Origin: CAZJYI01 sp964550025
Lineage (GTDB): Bacteria; Verrucomicrobiota; Kiritimatiellia; UBA8416; CAYOBW01
NCBI GenBank assembly: GCA_964550025.1
Contig: CAZJYI010000095.1
Coordinates: 1-43,934 of the forward strand
Length of the DNA: 43,934 bases
Direction: 5' to 3'
Positions 18,213 to 25,479 of the stretch are shown here, one piece after another; the first letter of the stretch is position 1; each line of letters starts with the position of its first letter. The translations under genes and the position numbers were made by a program. A model generated the notes under the pieces. That model saw only the letters and a program-made list of their open reading frames with translations. It was not told the origin of the DNA and did not search any database.

Positions 18213-18241
18213 TTGACAATGTGAAATATATTAGTTAGTTT
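18213..18241 (+). promoter_or_regulatory. Possible promoter giving a leaderless DUF2089 transcript
   Basis: A perfect -35 TTGACA (18213-18218) is followed after 17 bp by TAGTTT (18236-18241), a weak -10. Transcription would begin at or next to the ATG at 18248. No purine-rich ribosome site precedes that ATG, and the surrounding AT-rich stretch contrasts with the rest of the window. Leaderless translation is inferred from these two facts. Confidence 0.35.
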
Positions 18242-18247
18242 AACTGT

Positions 18248-18568
18248 ATGAAAACACAAAGAGACCCGAGCGACAGCGCATTCTGGCTTGATTTTCTTTC
18301 TGAGGAGGACGTTGCCTTCGTCAGGAGATTTATCCTGGCGTCCGGATCTCTCAAGACGGTGGCCCGGGAGTACGGCATCTCGTATCCAACCGTTCGAGTG
18401 CGGTTGGACCGGTTGATCGCCAAGGTCGAGGCGGTGGAGAGCACGCGCGATGAGGACGACTACGAGCGGACGCTTCGGGCGCTCTACGCGGACGGGCGCT
18501 TCGATGCCGCGACCCTGCGACAACTGCTGGATGCGTATCACACCCAAAACGAAGGAGCGGAATCATGA
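18248..18568 (+). CDS. DUF2089-family helix-turn-helix protein (106 aa)
   Basis: The core, FLSEEDVAFVRRFILASGSLKTVAREYGISYPTVRVRLDRLI, is the characteristic DUF2089 motif: a helix-turn-helix with SYPTVRxRLD as the recognition helix. Residues 70-106 form a charged helical tail (EDDYERTLRALYADGRFD). DUF2089 proteins are small presumed transcription regulators encoded beside membrane or envelope genes. Its TGA overlaps the ATG of the next gene (ATGA, 18565-18568), so the two are translationally coupled. It may regulate its own operon; no operator is visible. Confidence 0.88.
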   Translation: MKTQRDPSDSAFWLDFLSEEDVAFVRRFILASGSLKTVAREYGISYPTVRVRLDRLIAKVEAVESTRDEDDYERTLRALYADGRFDAATLRQLLDAYHTQNEGAES

Positions 18569-19407
18569 GCGGAAGATGGTTGAGTGTATTGCTTCTGGGG
18601 GCTGCAATCGGGGTCAGCAACGCGGCCGAGCCGGTTTCGATACCACGAATCGACCTCCCCAAGGCGGTCACCGTCAGCGAGGAAGGCGTCTGGGCAGTAC
18701 GACACGATGACGCGGGACCCGCCACTTTTGCGGTGACGACCATCGCGGGGCCGGCGATCGGGCAGGCCCAGTACGCTGTTGTCGGCGAGGTGCGGTACTC
18801 GGGCGTGCAGGGGCAGGGATACCTGGAGATGTGGAACCACTTTCCGGGGGACAAAGCCTTCTTCACACGCACGCTGGCCGAGCGTGGTCCGCTAGAGGCG
18901 ATTACCGGTTCATCTAAATGGCGTCCGTTCGCCTTGCCGTTCACCAAGGGCACTGAGCCGGACCCGGAGAAGCTGGTCATCAATACTGTGCTTGCCGGAC
19001 CGGGGACGGTCGAGCTGCGCGGCTTGCGGCTCATCGCGGGCAGCGGCTGGGTGAACGCCCTGCATCCGGGCGCCTGGTGGTCGCCGCGGACCACGGGCGT
19101 GTTGGGGGCCGTTCTGGGGATAACGTGCGGACTATTGGGCATGCTCGTCGGATTCGGCATGCGGTCGCCCCGGCGCTACGGTCTTGCGAACGTCACCGCC
19201 GCGATTCTCTGCGTGCTGGGGGCGGTCAGCCTTGTTGTCCTTGGCGTCGCGCTCATGGCACGGCAGCCGTTCTACGTGTATTGGCTCTTTCTGCTCTTCG
19301 GAGCCATTGACCTGTATGTCGGCGCGGATGCCCTGCGCAAAGTGCGGAAGGCGCGCACGCATGACGAGCTGCGTCGAATGGAGGCCGTCGATACCGCCAT
19401 CGCGTAG
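18565..19407 (+). CDS. Exported-domain membrane protein, three C-terminal helices (280 aa)
   Basis: A signal peptide (residues 1-20, ending SNA) is followed by a beta-rich extracytoplasmic domain (21-170, with YSGVQGQGYLEMWNHFPGDKAFFTRTL). Three membrane helices come next, near 177-201 (TTGVLGAVLGITCGLLGMLV), 208-233 and 236-258, and a short charged cytoplasmic tail. AAGGAG lies 8 nt before the ATG. It is coupled by a 4-nt overlap to the DUF2089 regulator, an arrangement seen in several bacterial phyla, which suggests an envelope stress or sensing pair. The domain family is not one I can name. It ends 4 bp from the convergent glycosidase gene. Confidence 0.82.
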   Translation: MSGRWLSVLLLGAAIGVSNAAEPVSIPRIDLPKAVTVSEEGVWAVRHDDAGPATFAVTTIAGPAIGQAQYAVVGEVRYSGVQGQGYLEMWNHFPGDKAFFTRTLAERGPLEAITGSSKWRPFALPFTKGTEPDPEKLVINTVLAGPGTVELRGLRLIAGSGWVNALHPGAWWSPRTTGVLGAVLGITCGLLGMLVGFGMRSPRRYGLANVTAAILCVLGAVSLVVLGVALMARQPFYVYWLFLLFGAIDLYVGADALRKVRKARTHDELRRMEAVDTAIA

Positions 19408-19411
19408 GTCG

Positions 19412-20278
19412 TCATCGTCCGCGCTTCTCACGCGAGATGTAGTTACGGACGGGCCACATGTTGACGATGGTGTGAGAGCCGGTCATCAACGCGGTTGACG
19501 GCCCCCCGTCCAGGTTCAGCAGCCTCTCGACCCGCGGCAGATGCTTCTCGACCGCGTACGCCAGGTCCAGGAGAAAGATCGGTTCCGTGACGACGACGAC
19601 GAGGTCTCGCCCGTCGGTCAGGCCGACGAGCGTGCGCCTTGAGCGCGATCCGGAGCGGGACCTGATTCCGACCCGGCCCCCGGGGTCGATCACGTACGGG
19701 CCGGCCTGCATGACCGTCGGGTATGCGCCGAGATCGTCGCTACGAGTGAGCAGGTCGAGGGTCCCGTCGTTGTCGATCGCAACGAATCCGGAGAGCGTCC
19801 GCGACATCGTCGAGCTGATTGTCCGGTTGTCGACCTTGCAGAATCCCGTGGGCGAGAAGTCGGGATTGAAGTACCCGCCATTGATCATGAGGTCGTGCCT
19901 GGCGGGATCCCAGCGCGAGCGGATATTGTCGTCCTCGGTCTTCGACTCTACATCCAAAACGGCAAAGCCGCGATTCTCCTCGCGTGGAACCGTGATGACA
20001 ATGGCCTCGAAGCCGGCGGCCTTGTCGACCAGTTGCGTCACTATCAGGTTACCGGTATCGGCAGGGGGCCGCGGCGGGACAGCTACCTTCCGGTCCGCGT
20101 CCTGAACTGGCGGAGCGGTGCCTGCAGTCCCCGCAGACTGGTTCCGCCGCGCGATGAAGCGCCACGCACCGAAACCGACGGGCAGGAGCACGGCGGCTAC
20201 GGCGCAGTAGACCAGCATTCGCCACGCCGCCGCGTTGCGTAACCCCCAGCCGCCTCTGTTCCGTAACTCGTTCTTCAT
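19412..20278 (-). CDS. Membrane-anchored phosphodiester glycosidase (NAGPA/DUF2233) family protein (288 aa)
   Basis: One N-terminal membrane helix (MLVYCAVAAVLLPVGFGAW, about residues 21-40) anchors a catalytic domain of the NAGPA type (about 75-285). Family hallmarks visible are MINGGYFNPDFSPTGF and, near the C-terminus, LLNLDGGPSTALMTG, the Asp-Gly-Gly active-site region of N-acetylglucosamine-1-phosphodiester alpha-N-acetylglucosaminidases and bacterial exopolysaccharide enzymes. Between helix and domain is a Pro/Ala linker. ATG 20278 is chosen over GTG 20308 because the extra ten residues add nothing export-like; both lack a good ribosome site. A role in cleaving sugar-phosphodiester bonds of surface polymers is inferred from the family. 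Confidence 0.85.
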   Translation of the reverse strand: MKNELRNRGGWGLRNAAAWRMLVYCAVAAVLLPVGFGAWRFIARRNQSAGTAGTAPPVQDADRKVAVPPRPPADTGNLIVTQLVDKAAGFEAIVITVPREENRGFAVLDVESKTEDDNIRSRWDPARHDLMINGGYFNPDFSPTGFCKVDNRTISSTMSRTLSGFVAIDNDGTLDLLTRSDDLGAYPTVMQAGPYVIDPGGRVGIRSRSGSRSRRTLVGLTDGRDLVVVVTEPIFLLDLAYAVEKHLPRVERLLNLDGGPSTALMTGSHTIVNMWPVRNYISREKRGR

Positions 20279-20626
20279 TGCTGTTCGCGTCAGTGCGGCG
20301 GGCCGCACGCCGATCGGAGACTAGACAACCACCGTTGCGTAGGGCAAGCCGCAATGTCAAAGTGCACAGAATCGCAGATGCACTCTCAAACGATCAAGAC
20401 CGTGACGCCAAGACCATCAAGGCCGTCCCTGATCCGTAAACAGGGAATCGCAGACTGAGTGGTTTTGGCCCGATTCGCTAGAGAATCGTGCTGATTCGGT
20501 GCAAGATGGAAGTGAACCCAGTGCGTGAGGATACCGTTTGTCCTCAACGTATCTGTATGCACCCCGAGGTCCCTGCAGCAAAGACGCCCGCTCCGCGAGG
20601 ATTAGCGAAGAACCCCCTCCGCCCCA

Positions 20627-20683
20627 GAGTGCGAGTAAGATTGGCGGATGTGAGCGTTCCCCCCGCCGATCATACTCGCACTC
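20627..20683. repeat. Long imperfect palindrome in the gap 20279-20906
   Basis: Arms 20627-20647 and 20663-20683 pair at 19 of 21 positions: GAGTGCGAGTA with TACTCGCACTC, then GAT with its partner, then GGCGG with CCGCC, around a 15-nt loop. It could be a structured RNA, a strong terminator or a decayed mobile palindromic unit. The rest of the roughly 600-bp gap (20309-20760) holds no convincing gene; the promoter at 20768-20797 lies at its right end. Confidence 0.6.
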
Positions 20684-20767
20684 GTCCCTCTCGCCGTTCA
20701 TCAGCGGAGCGGGAGACAGTGTGGACAATGGGCGGACCATTTTCGGATTACGGGCCGTGACACCGGC

Positions 20768-20797
20768 TTGACTCCGGGGCCGGGGATTTCGTATACT
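20768..20797 (+). promoter_or_regulatory. Strong sigma70-like promoter of the heptad-repeat gene
   Basis: TTGACT (20768-20773) and TATACT (20792-20797) each match the consensus at 5 of 6 bases with an 18-bp spacer. It is the best promoter match in the window. The predicted leader is about 100 nt, long enough for regulation, before a very strong ribosome site (AAAGGAGG, 20893-20900). Confidence 0.6.
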
Positions 20798-20906
20798 TCC
20801 ACCTGAGATTCAGGACTTCGAAGGGCGGAACGGATGTGTTCGGCGGAGGACCTGGGAAAGCAACGCTCTCAATGTCCGAAGCCGGGCCAGCCAAAGGAGG
20901 TCGTAA

Positions 20907-21200
20907 GTGAAAGTCGGTAGCAAGGACAGGCAGGGGTCAAACGTGCGGATGATACCCGTGGGACAGGTCTACCGGATTCCCGACAAGAACTGGGGCCGGA
21001 AGGGCCTCACGGTCCACCCGAAGTCGAACGCCGTCGTCACCCTCTCTCCCAGCGGCGTGACACTCTGCCCGACCGGCAAGACGGTCGTGACCCTCCAGCC
21101 CACAGGCGTCACGGTCCATCCCGCGGGGCTGACGGTTCGGCCCGCCGGTGTGACGCTCGGCCAGAGCACGGCTGGCGGGCTGACGATCGCTCCCCGGTAG
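20907..21200 (+). CDS. Thr/Pro heptad-repeat protein of unknown function (97 aa)
   Basis: GTG 20907 lies 6 nt after AAAGGAGG. After a basic N-terminal part (residues 1-32) the protein is a run of seven-residue units with the consensus G-[VL]-T-[VL]-x-P-[AST]: GLTVHPK, GVTLCPT, GVTVHPA, GLTVRPA, GVTLGQS and GLTIAPR, plus two longer units containing VVTLSPS and VVTLQPT. There is one Cys and no signal peptide or membrane helix. Alternating beta-branched residues with Gly and Pro at fixed places suggest a short beta-solenoid or a flexible Thr-presenting stalk. It is followed after 12 bp by a glycosyltransferase, so the Thr residues may be glycan acceptors; that is inference. I do not recognise the family. 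Confidence 0.75.
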   Translation: MKVGSKDRQGSNVRMIPVGQVYRIPDKNWGRKGLTVHPKSNAVVTLSPSGVTLCPTGKTVVTLQPTGVTVHPAGLTVRPAGVTLGQSTAGGLTIAPR

Positions 21201-21212
21201 GCCTCGACCGCC

Positions 21213-22616
21213 GTGCGCATTCTTCTCGCCACCCACAGCGCGGCCACCCACACGAGCTTCGGCATCGTCTGCCGGGAGATCTGGACGCGCCTGGTCGCGG
21301 CCGACCCGACCCTCGAGGTGGTGCAACACGGCTGGTTCCACCACCCCGTCGCGGAGGAGGTGCCCTGGGAGGTCCTTCCCACCGATTGCCTTACCCTGGA
21401 GCCGGGCCCGGACGGACGGGTGGCCGGCATTGAGGATATATACGGGGACCGGAGCTTCCGGGAGGTCGCCAGAAAAGTCCGGCCTGACGTGGTCTGGCAC
21501 CTGGGCGACCCCTACATGGGACTGGAGACGGCGCGGGCGGCCAGGGACCTGGGGTACCGCTTTGTCTACTACTACCCCGTGGCGCGGGAGCCCTTCAACC
21601 ACTTCCGGTCGGAGTGGGTCGAGAAGCTCGCCGCCGCCGATATCCTCGTCGCCGCGACCCGCTACGGGGCGGACATCCTGCGCGCCGTACCCGGGCTCGA
21701 GGGGCGGGAGATCCCCTACATCCACCACGGGGTGGACACGCAGACCTTTCGGCGGGAGAGCCCCGAGGAGCGCGCCGCGCTGCGGGAGGAGATCAGCGCC
21801 GGTCTCGTCGGCAACGACACCTTCGTCCTCGGCTGGGTCGGTCACGACCAGTTCCGCAAGCAGGTCTGGGTGCTCTTCGAGCTGCTCTACCACCTGCGCT
21901 CAGGAAGCTACCTCCGCTGCGCGGCGTGCGAGCGGGTCACGGTCCGGGAGTTCGACCATCTCTGCCGGGCGCCACGCGAGCCGGGTCGGCTCCGGGTATA
22001 CGATCCCGGCTACGACTACCGCCGCTGCTGGCACTGCGGTTCGGCTGATATCAGGGCGGGCGAACCCCGGGACGACGTCGTCCTCTTCACGGTAATGGCC
22101 AACAACCTCGAGGTGGGGTGGGATCTGCGGCTGCTTATCGATACCTTCGGGCTCCACGACGTCGTCTTCGACAGCTCGCACGGCAGACCGGAGGCGGGGT
22201 ACACGACGGAGGAGCTGGCCCAGGTCTACAACTGCTTCGACGCCCTGGTCTTCCCCTCCGGAGCCGAGGGATTTGGGATGCCCGTTCTCGAGGCGATGGC
22301 GTGCGGCGTGCCTGTGGTCTACGGGAACTACTCCGCCCACGCCGAGTTCGCGGTCGGACGACCCGTACGCGTGCGCCTCGTTCCCGACCTCCCGGACCCC
22401 TCCTTCCTGGGCTTCGTGGACATGGGCGACCTGATCGCGAACACACTCGCGCTGATGGAGGATGCCGCCCTTCACCGAGAGCTTGCCGACCGGGCGGTCG
22501 AGACGGCGCGGGCCATGGACTGGGACGTTTTCACTCCCCGATGGCAAGACCTGCTTGCCACGAGTCCTCCGGAGAGCGGACCGGCCGCAGTCCCTCGACC
22601 CGGTGCGGCGACGTGA
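21213..22616 (+). CDS. GT4-type glycosyltransferase with inserted four-cysteine motif (467 aa)
   Basis: The N-terminal Rossmann part starts RILLATHSAATHTSFGIVCRE. The C-terminal donor-binding half carries the GT4 EX7E motif (E352 and E360, in EGFGMPVLEAMACGVPVV). Between them, C236-C239 and C272-C275 form two CxxC pairs with C251 between, an apparent zinc-ribbon insertion where GT4 enzymes normally start the second Rossmann fold. There is no signal peptide, so it acts in the cytoplasm. GTG 21213 is 12 bp after the stop of the heptad-repeat gene, with no strong ribosome site of its own, so it is likely translated by re-initiation from that gene. It overlaps the convergent FkbM gene by 86 bp. 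Donor and acceptor are unknown. Confidence 0.88.
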   Translation: MRILLATHSAATHTSFGIVCREIWTRLVAADPTLEVVQHGWFHHPVAEEVPWEVLPTDCLTLEPGPDGRVAGIEDIYGDRSFREVARKVRPDVVWHLGDPYMGLETARAARDLGYRFVYYYPVAREPFNHFRSEWVEKLAAADILVAATRYGADILRAVPGLEGREIPYIHHGVDTQTFRRESPEERAALREEISAGLVGNDTFVLGWVGHDQFRKQVWVLFELLYHLRSGSYLRCAACERVTVREFDHLCRAPREPGRLRVYDPGYDYRRCWHCGSADIRAGEPRDDVVLFTVMANNLEVGWDLRLLIDTFGLHDVVFDSSHGRPEAGYTTEELAQVYNCFDALVFPSGAEGFGMPVLEAMACGVPVVYGNYSAHAEFAVGRPVRVRLVPDLPDPSFLGFVDMGDLIANTLALMEDAALHRELADRAVETARAMDWDVFTPRWQDLLATSPPESGPAAVPRPGAAT

Positions 22617-23367
22617 CGTGCAGTCCGAGCATGTTCGCGGAGACGATCCCCCCGAAGACGTTTTCCGGGTTGCGGAACCAATTCGCGGGGTTGAAGAGCG
22701 GCGGCAGGTGCCAGTAGAGGCGGTAGTCGAGAGCCAACAGGCTCTCGATCAGGGCCGCGAAGCTCTCCGCGCGATCGTTCTCAATGTAGATCACGGGGCT
22801 GTGGCGGCGGATGGCGCTCTCGGCCCCGGCGACGACCTCTCTTTCCATGCCCTCGACGTCCACCTTCATGAGGTCGAGACGGGGAAGGTCGAGGTCATCG
22901 ATCCGCAGGAGCGGCACTTCCTCTCCCGGGGGGCAACCGGCCAGGGAGAGCCCGCCGAAGTTGCCGGGCTGAGCCGTGTCCAGCACGGGAACCCGAATGG
23001 CGCCGACCCGCCTCCCCACCGCCGCGTGATGCGCGTCCACGTTGCGGAGCGCGCCGAGGGCGAGATTCGCGCAGAGGATCTGGTACAGCATGCGCTGCGG
23101 CTCGAACGCCAGCACCAGGCCCGCCGGCCCCGTCTTCCGCGCAAAACCGAGCGTATGCGCTCCCACGTGAGCGCCGACATCGAGCACGACTGCACCGGGG
23201 AAGATCAGCGGTTCAAGCAGATCGAGCTCCCCTTGCGAGAACTCCCCGTAGAGGTCGAGAGAGCGGCCGATGTACTCGTCGGTGTCGAGGAAGAGCATCG
23301 GCCCATAGCGGCAACGCTTGAGCCGCAGGGGACCTTCGGCGAAGACAACGCTGCCGTCTCTCTCCAT
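22531..23367 (-). CDS. FkbM-family SAM-dependent methyltransferase (278 aa)
   Basis: SAM motif I is VLDVGAHVGAHTLGF (residues 61-75), followed by LAFEPQRMLYQIL, which carries the acidic ribose-binding residue, and LMKVDVEGMEREV, the FkbM family signature. The start ATG 23367 is preferred over 23403 because GGGAGG stands 9 nt upstream. FkbM enzymes O-methylate sugars or small molecules and are common in glycan clusters. It converges on the glycosyltransferase gene, and the two share 86 bp at their 3' ends, both in frame. It was probably acquired together with that gene. Confidence 0.88.
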   Translation of the reverse strand: MERDGSVVFAEGPLRLKRCRYGPMLFLDTDEYIGRSLDLYGEFSQGELDLLEPLIFPGAVVLDVGAHVGAHTLGFARKTGPAGLVLAFEPQRMLYQILCANLALGALRNVDAHHAAVGRRVGAIRVPVLDTAQPGNFGGLSLAGCPPGEEVPLLRIDDLDLPRLDLMKVDVEGMEREVVAGAESAIRRHSPVIYIENDRAESFAALIESLLALDYRLYWHLPPLFNPANWFRNPENVFGGIVSANMLGLHVTSPHRVEGLRPVRSPEDSWQAGLAIGE

Positions 23368-23592
23368 GGTCTTTCTACCTCCCAGGTTCTTCCGATTCTG
23401 CATTTGCCCCGAGCTTGTTCATGTCGAATGGGTACCATGGCACATGCCGCTTCTTCGGGTCGACCGGATGCGCCTTCGCCAAGACGAACCGGAATTCGCC
23501 GTCGACAAGCCTGCCGGGCTTCCGAGGCTATCGTGTCGACCGGTGTCGGCGCAAGGCTCTTCGCTATTGCCGGTCGCCCGGCGGTTCCCCTT

Positions 23593-24507
23593 GCCGACCG
23601 CCGCTTCGTGCCGCTGCTGCTGGCCGACTGCGAAATGCCGGATACGCTGCGACGCTTCAAGTACGTGGACTTCAGGGAGGAAAGCGACGCAGCCTTCGCC
23701 GAACTGCTGACGGCTTTCCTCCCGAGCCTGACGCCGGTTTCCACGGCCGCGCCCGGCAGCTCCTCGATCTCGACCGCCTCTTTGCCGAGCGCGGAATCGT
23801 CGTGCTGCACGGCTTCGGCGGGCAGGGGAAGACCGCTCTGGCCGCGCATACGGCGCGCTGGCTCGTGCGCACCGGACGGTTCGAGCGGGCCGCGTTCGTG
23901 TCGTTCGAGAATGGCGGCGACCTCGACCTGGTGCTCGCCGAGCTGGGCAACGCGCTGGTCGGCGACAGCTTCGCCGCCCACGAAGGCGACCCGATCGAGG
24001 CCGTCGCCGAATCCCTCGCCGAACACCCGACCCTCGTCGTCTGGGACAACTTCGAGTCCGTTCTCCCTAACGGCGATGCGCCCCTGGCGGCGGACGCCAT
24101 GAAGGCGCTGCTGGACGCCGGCCGACGGTGGTTCGCTTCGGAGGACCAGCGACTCGCGACTCGCGACTCCCGACGGTCTGCCTTGCTCGTCACCACCCGC
24201 GATACCTCGCTGCCGCACAACGCTTTTCAGCCCGGTGGGCTTTGTGCGCTGTACCCGCTCGAAGGGCTGACCGTGGTCGAATCCATGGAACTGGCCGGCG
24301 TGCTGCTGGCCGATCTCGGGTTGCCGCGCCCGCCGCGGAGCGGGCTCGAGAAACTGCTCGGCTTTCTCGGCGGTCACCCGCTCTCGATCCGGCTGGTGCT
24401 GCCTCATCTGCGCGAGACGCCGGACGTGGACGCCCTGATCGACGAGTTCGACCGGCTGCTGCCCGGCTTCAAGCGGGGCGAAGGCGTGAGGCGTAACCAG
24501 TCCCTCA
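23593..24507 (+). pseudogene. Broken TIR-STAND (NLR-like) ATPase gene
   Basis: From 23593 one frame reads RRFVPLLLADCEMPDTLRR and FKYVDFREESDAAFAELLTA, the C-terminal part of a TIR domain as found in bacterial TIR-STAND proteins. Around 23715 the homology jumps to another frame: PPEPDAGFHGRARQLLDLDR, then the P-loop GFGGQGKTAL (23811-23840), the Walker B-like TLVVWDNFE (24030-24056), LLVTTRD and GGHPLSIRLVLPHL, a STAND NTPase. Homology stops at GVRRNQSL (24507), where intact relatives continue into winged-helix and repeat sensor domains. The TIR start with its catalytic region is missing too. The gene is therefore truncated at both ends and frameshifted. Intact relatives are NAD-consuming antiphage or signalling proteins. 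Confidence 0.75.
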
Positions 24508-24711
24508 TGGACGGCGCAGAGCACCGTCCTACTTTGCGTTCGTACTCACAGCCCCTTTTCGGATGGGGTTCAGCCAGGGACGGTCTTCGTCATCGATGCC
24601 TTGGTGGAGGCACGCGGGAGGGGTGAAAGCGGGTTGACGAGGGGGTATCTCGTTCCCTGTTGATTCTGCTGAAGAACCCCATCGGCGGGGGCGTCAGCCC
24701 TATATCGGCTT

Positions 24712-24797
24712 CCGTACTCGTACACGTACTCGTACACCCCGATCTCTAACCCCTGGAGAGGAGAGAGTTGCGTGTACGAGTAAGTGTACGAGTACGG
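24712..24797. repeat. Near-perfect 26-bp inverted repeat built of 12-bp tandems
   Basis: Arms 24712-24737 and 24772-24797 match at 25 of 26 positions around a 34-bp centre. Each arm is itself two tandem copies of CGTACTCGTACA (or its complement). The gap 24508-25479 has no supported gene; besides this repeat and the hairpin at 24884-24902 I see only a 37-codon open frame on the minus strand at 25277-25390 that I cannot support. It could be a mobile palindromic unit or a binding-site array. Confidence 0.7.
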
Positions 24798-24883
24798 CAG
24801 GTGGGGCGCTAGCGCACGCCCGGTTTTCGAGATAGGGGGTTTTGTAGCCGAATCCCCTGTTTCCCCCTCACGCTCCGGGCTTG

Positions 24884-24902
24884 CCGGATTACAAATCCGG
24901 CC
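24884..24902. repeat. CCGGATT-type intergenic hairpin repeat
   Basis: GCCGGATT (24884-24891) and AATCCGGC (24895-24902) form a perfect 8-bp stem with an ACA loop, within CTTGCCGGATTACAAATCC and followed by GGCCTACG. This palindrome is a familiar dispersed intergenic repeat in many bacterial genomes, usually linked to REP/RAYT elements. It marks accessory, non-coding DNA. Confidence 0.55.
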
Positions 24903-25479
24903 TACGGGTGAGCGTGCCGGTTGCCGGGAGCAGGTTCCTGCCGGCATGGACGTGCGCTTTTTGCGGCTCCCTTAGCGACGAGCATGGCGTCCGCCGCGCT
25001 CGTAGATCTCGTGGGGGGTCGGGATGTGTATGATTTCAGTGTACCTGCCGCCGGGAATTTGGACGGGATCAACGGGATACATCGGCGTACTGGCAATACA
25101 CAAGACGGTGATACGTGGAGCGCATGTTGCGTTCTCAGTCGCACAATGCTCAACACCTGAACCGGTTGACGATTACGGCGATCCGCCGCGGCGGAGTGGA
25201 CGATTGCGAGAAACGCACACCCGTAGGCAGTCTCGGACCGGACGCCATCTCCGGACGCCACCTCCGGCTTGCATTCTCAGCCCGAATCCGGCATTATTCC
25301 CTCTGTTACAACGATCTTCAGGGCGGTCCGGCCCGAGGCTGTGTTCCCGGTCGCCTGGAAGACGATATCGCTACCGAATTGTCTTCTCATTCCAACGACC
25401 GGGGGTGCAGGGGTGCCGTCGTGGGAATGACGTGGCACGGGCTCCTCGCCGTGCCACGGTTAACCGGCGGGAGGCACTC

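Noticed and set aside
20937..21893. Minus-strand open frame of 318 codons across the heptad and glycosyltransferase genes
   Set aside because: It spans two genes supported by ribosome site, promoter and GT4 motifs; its own product shows only complements of the heptad repeat.
22462..23560. Plus-strand frame opposite the FkbM gene running toward the TIR fragment
   Set aside because: Only the part from about 23593 resembles a protein (TIR); the rest is antisense to FkbM and Arg-rich.
24570..24947. Minus-strand frame with YEYVYEY and SYTYSYT repeats
   Set aside because: The repeats are the translated arms of the inverted repeat at 24712-24797, not a protein feature.
25277..25390. Minus-strand 37-codon frame reading FGSDIVFQATGNTASGRTAL
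   Set aside because: It looks protein-like but lacks a ribosome site and any homologue I recognise; noted only as possible debris in the gap before the giant gene.
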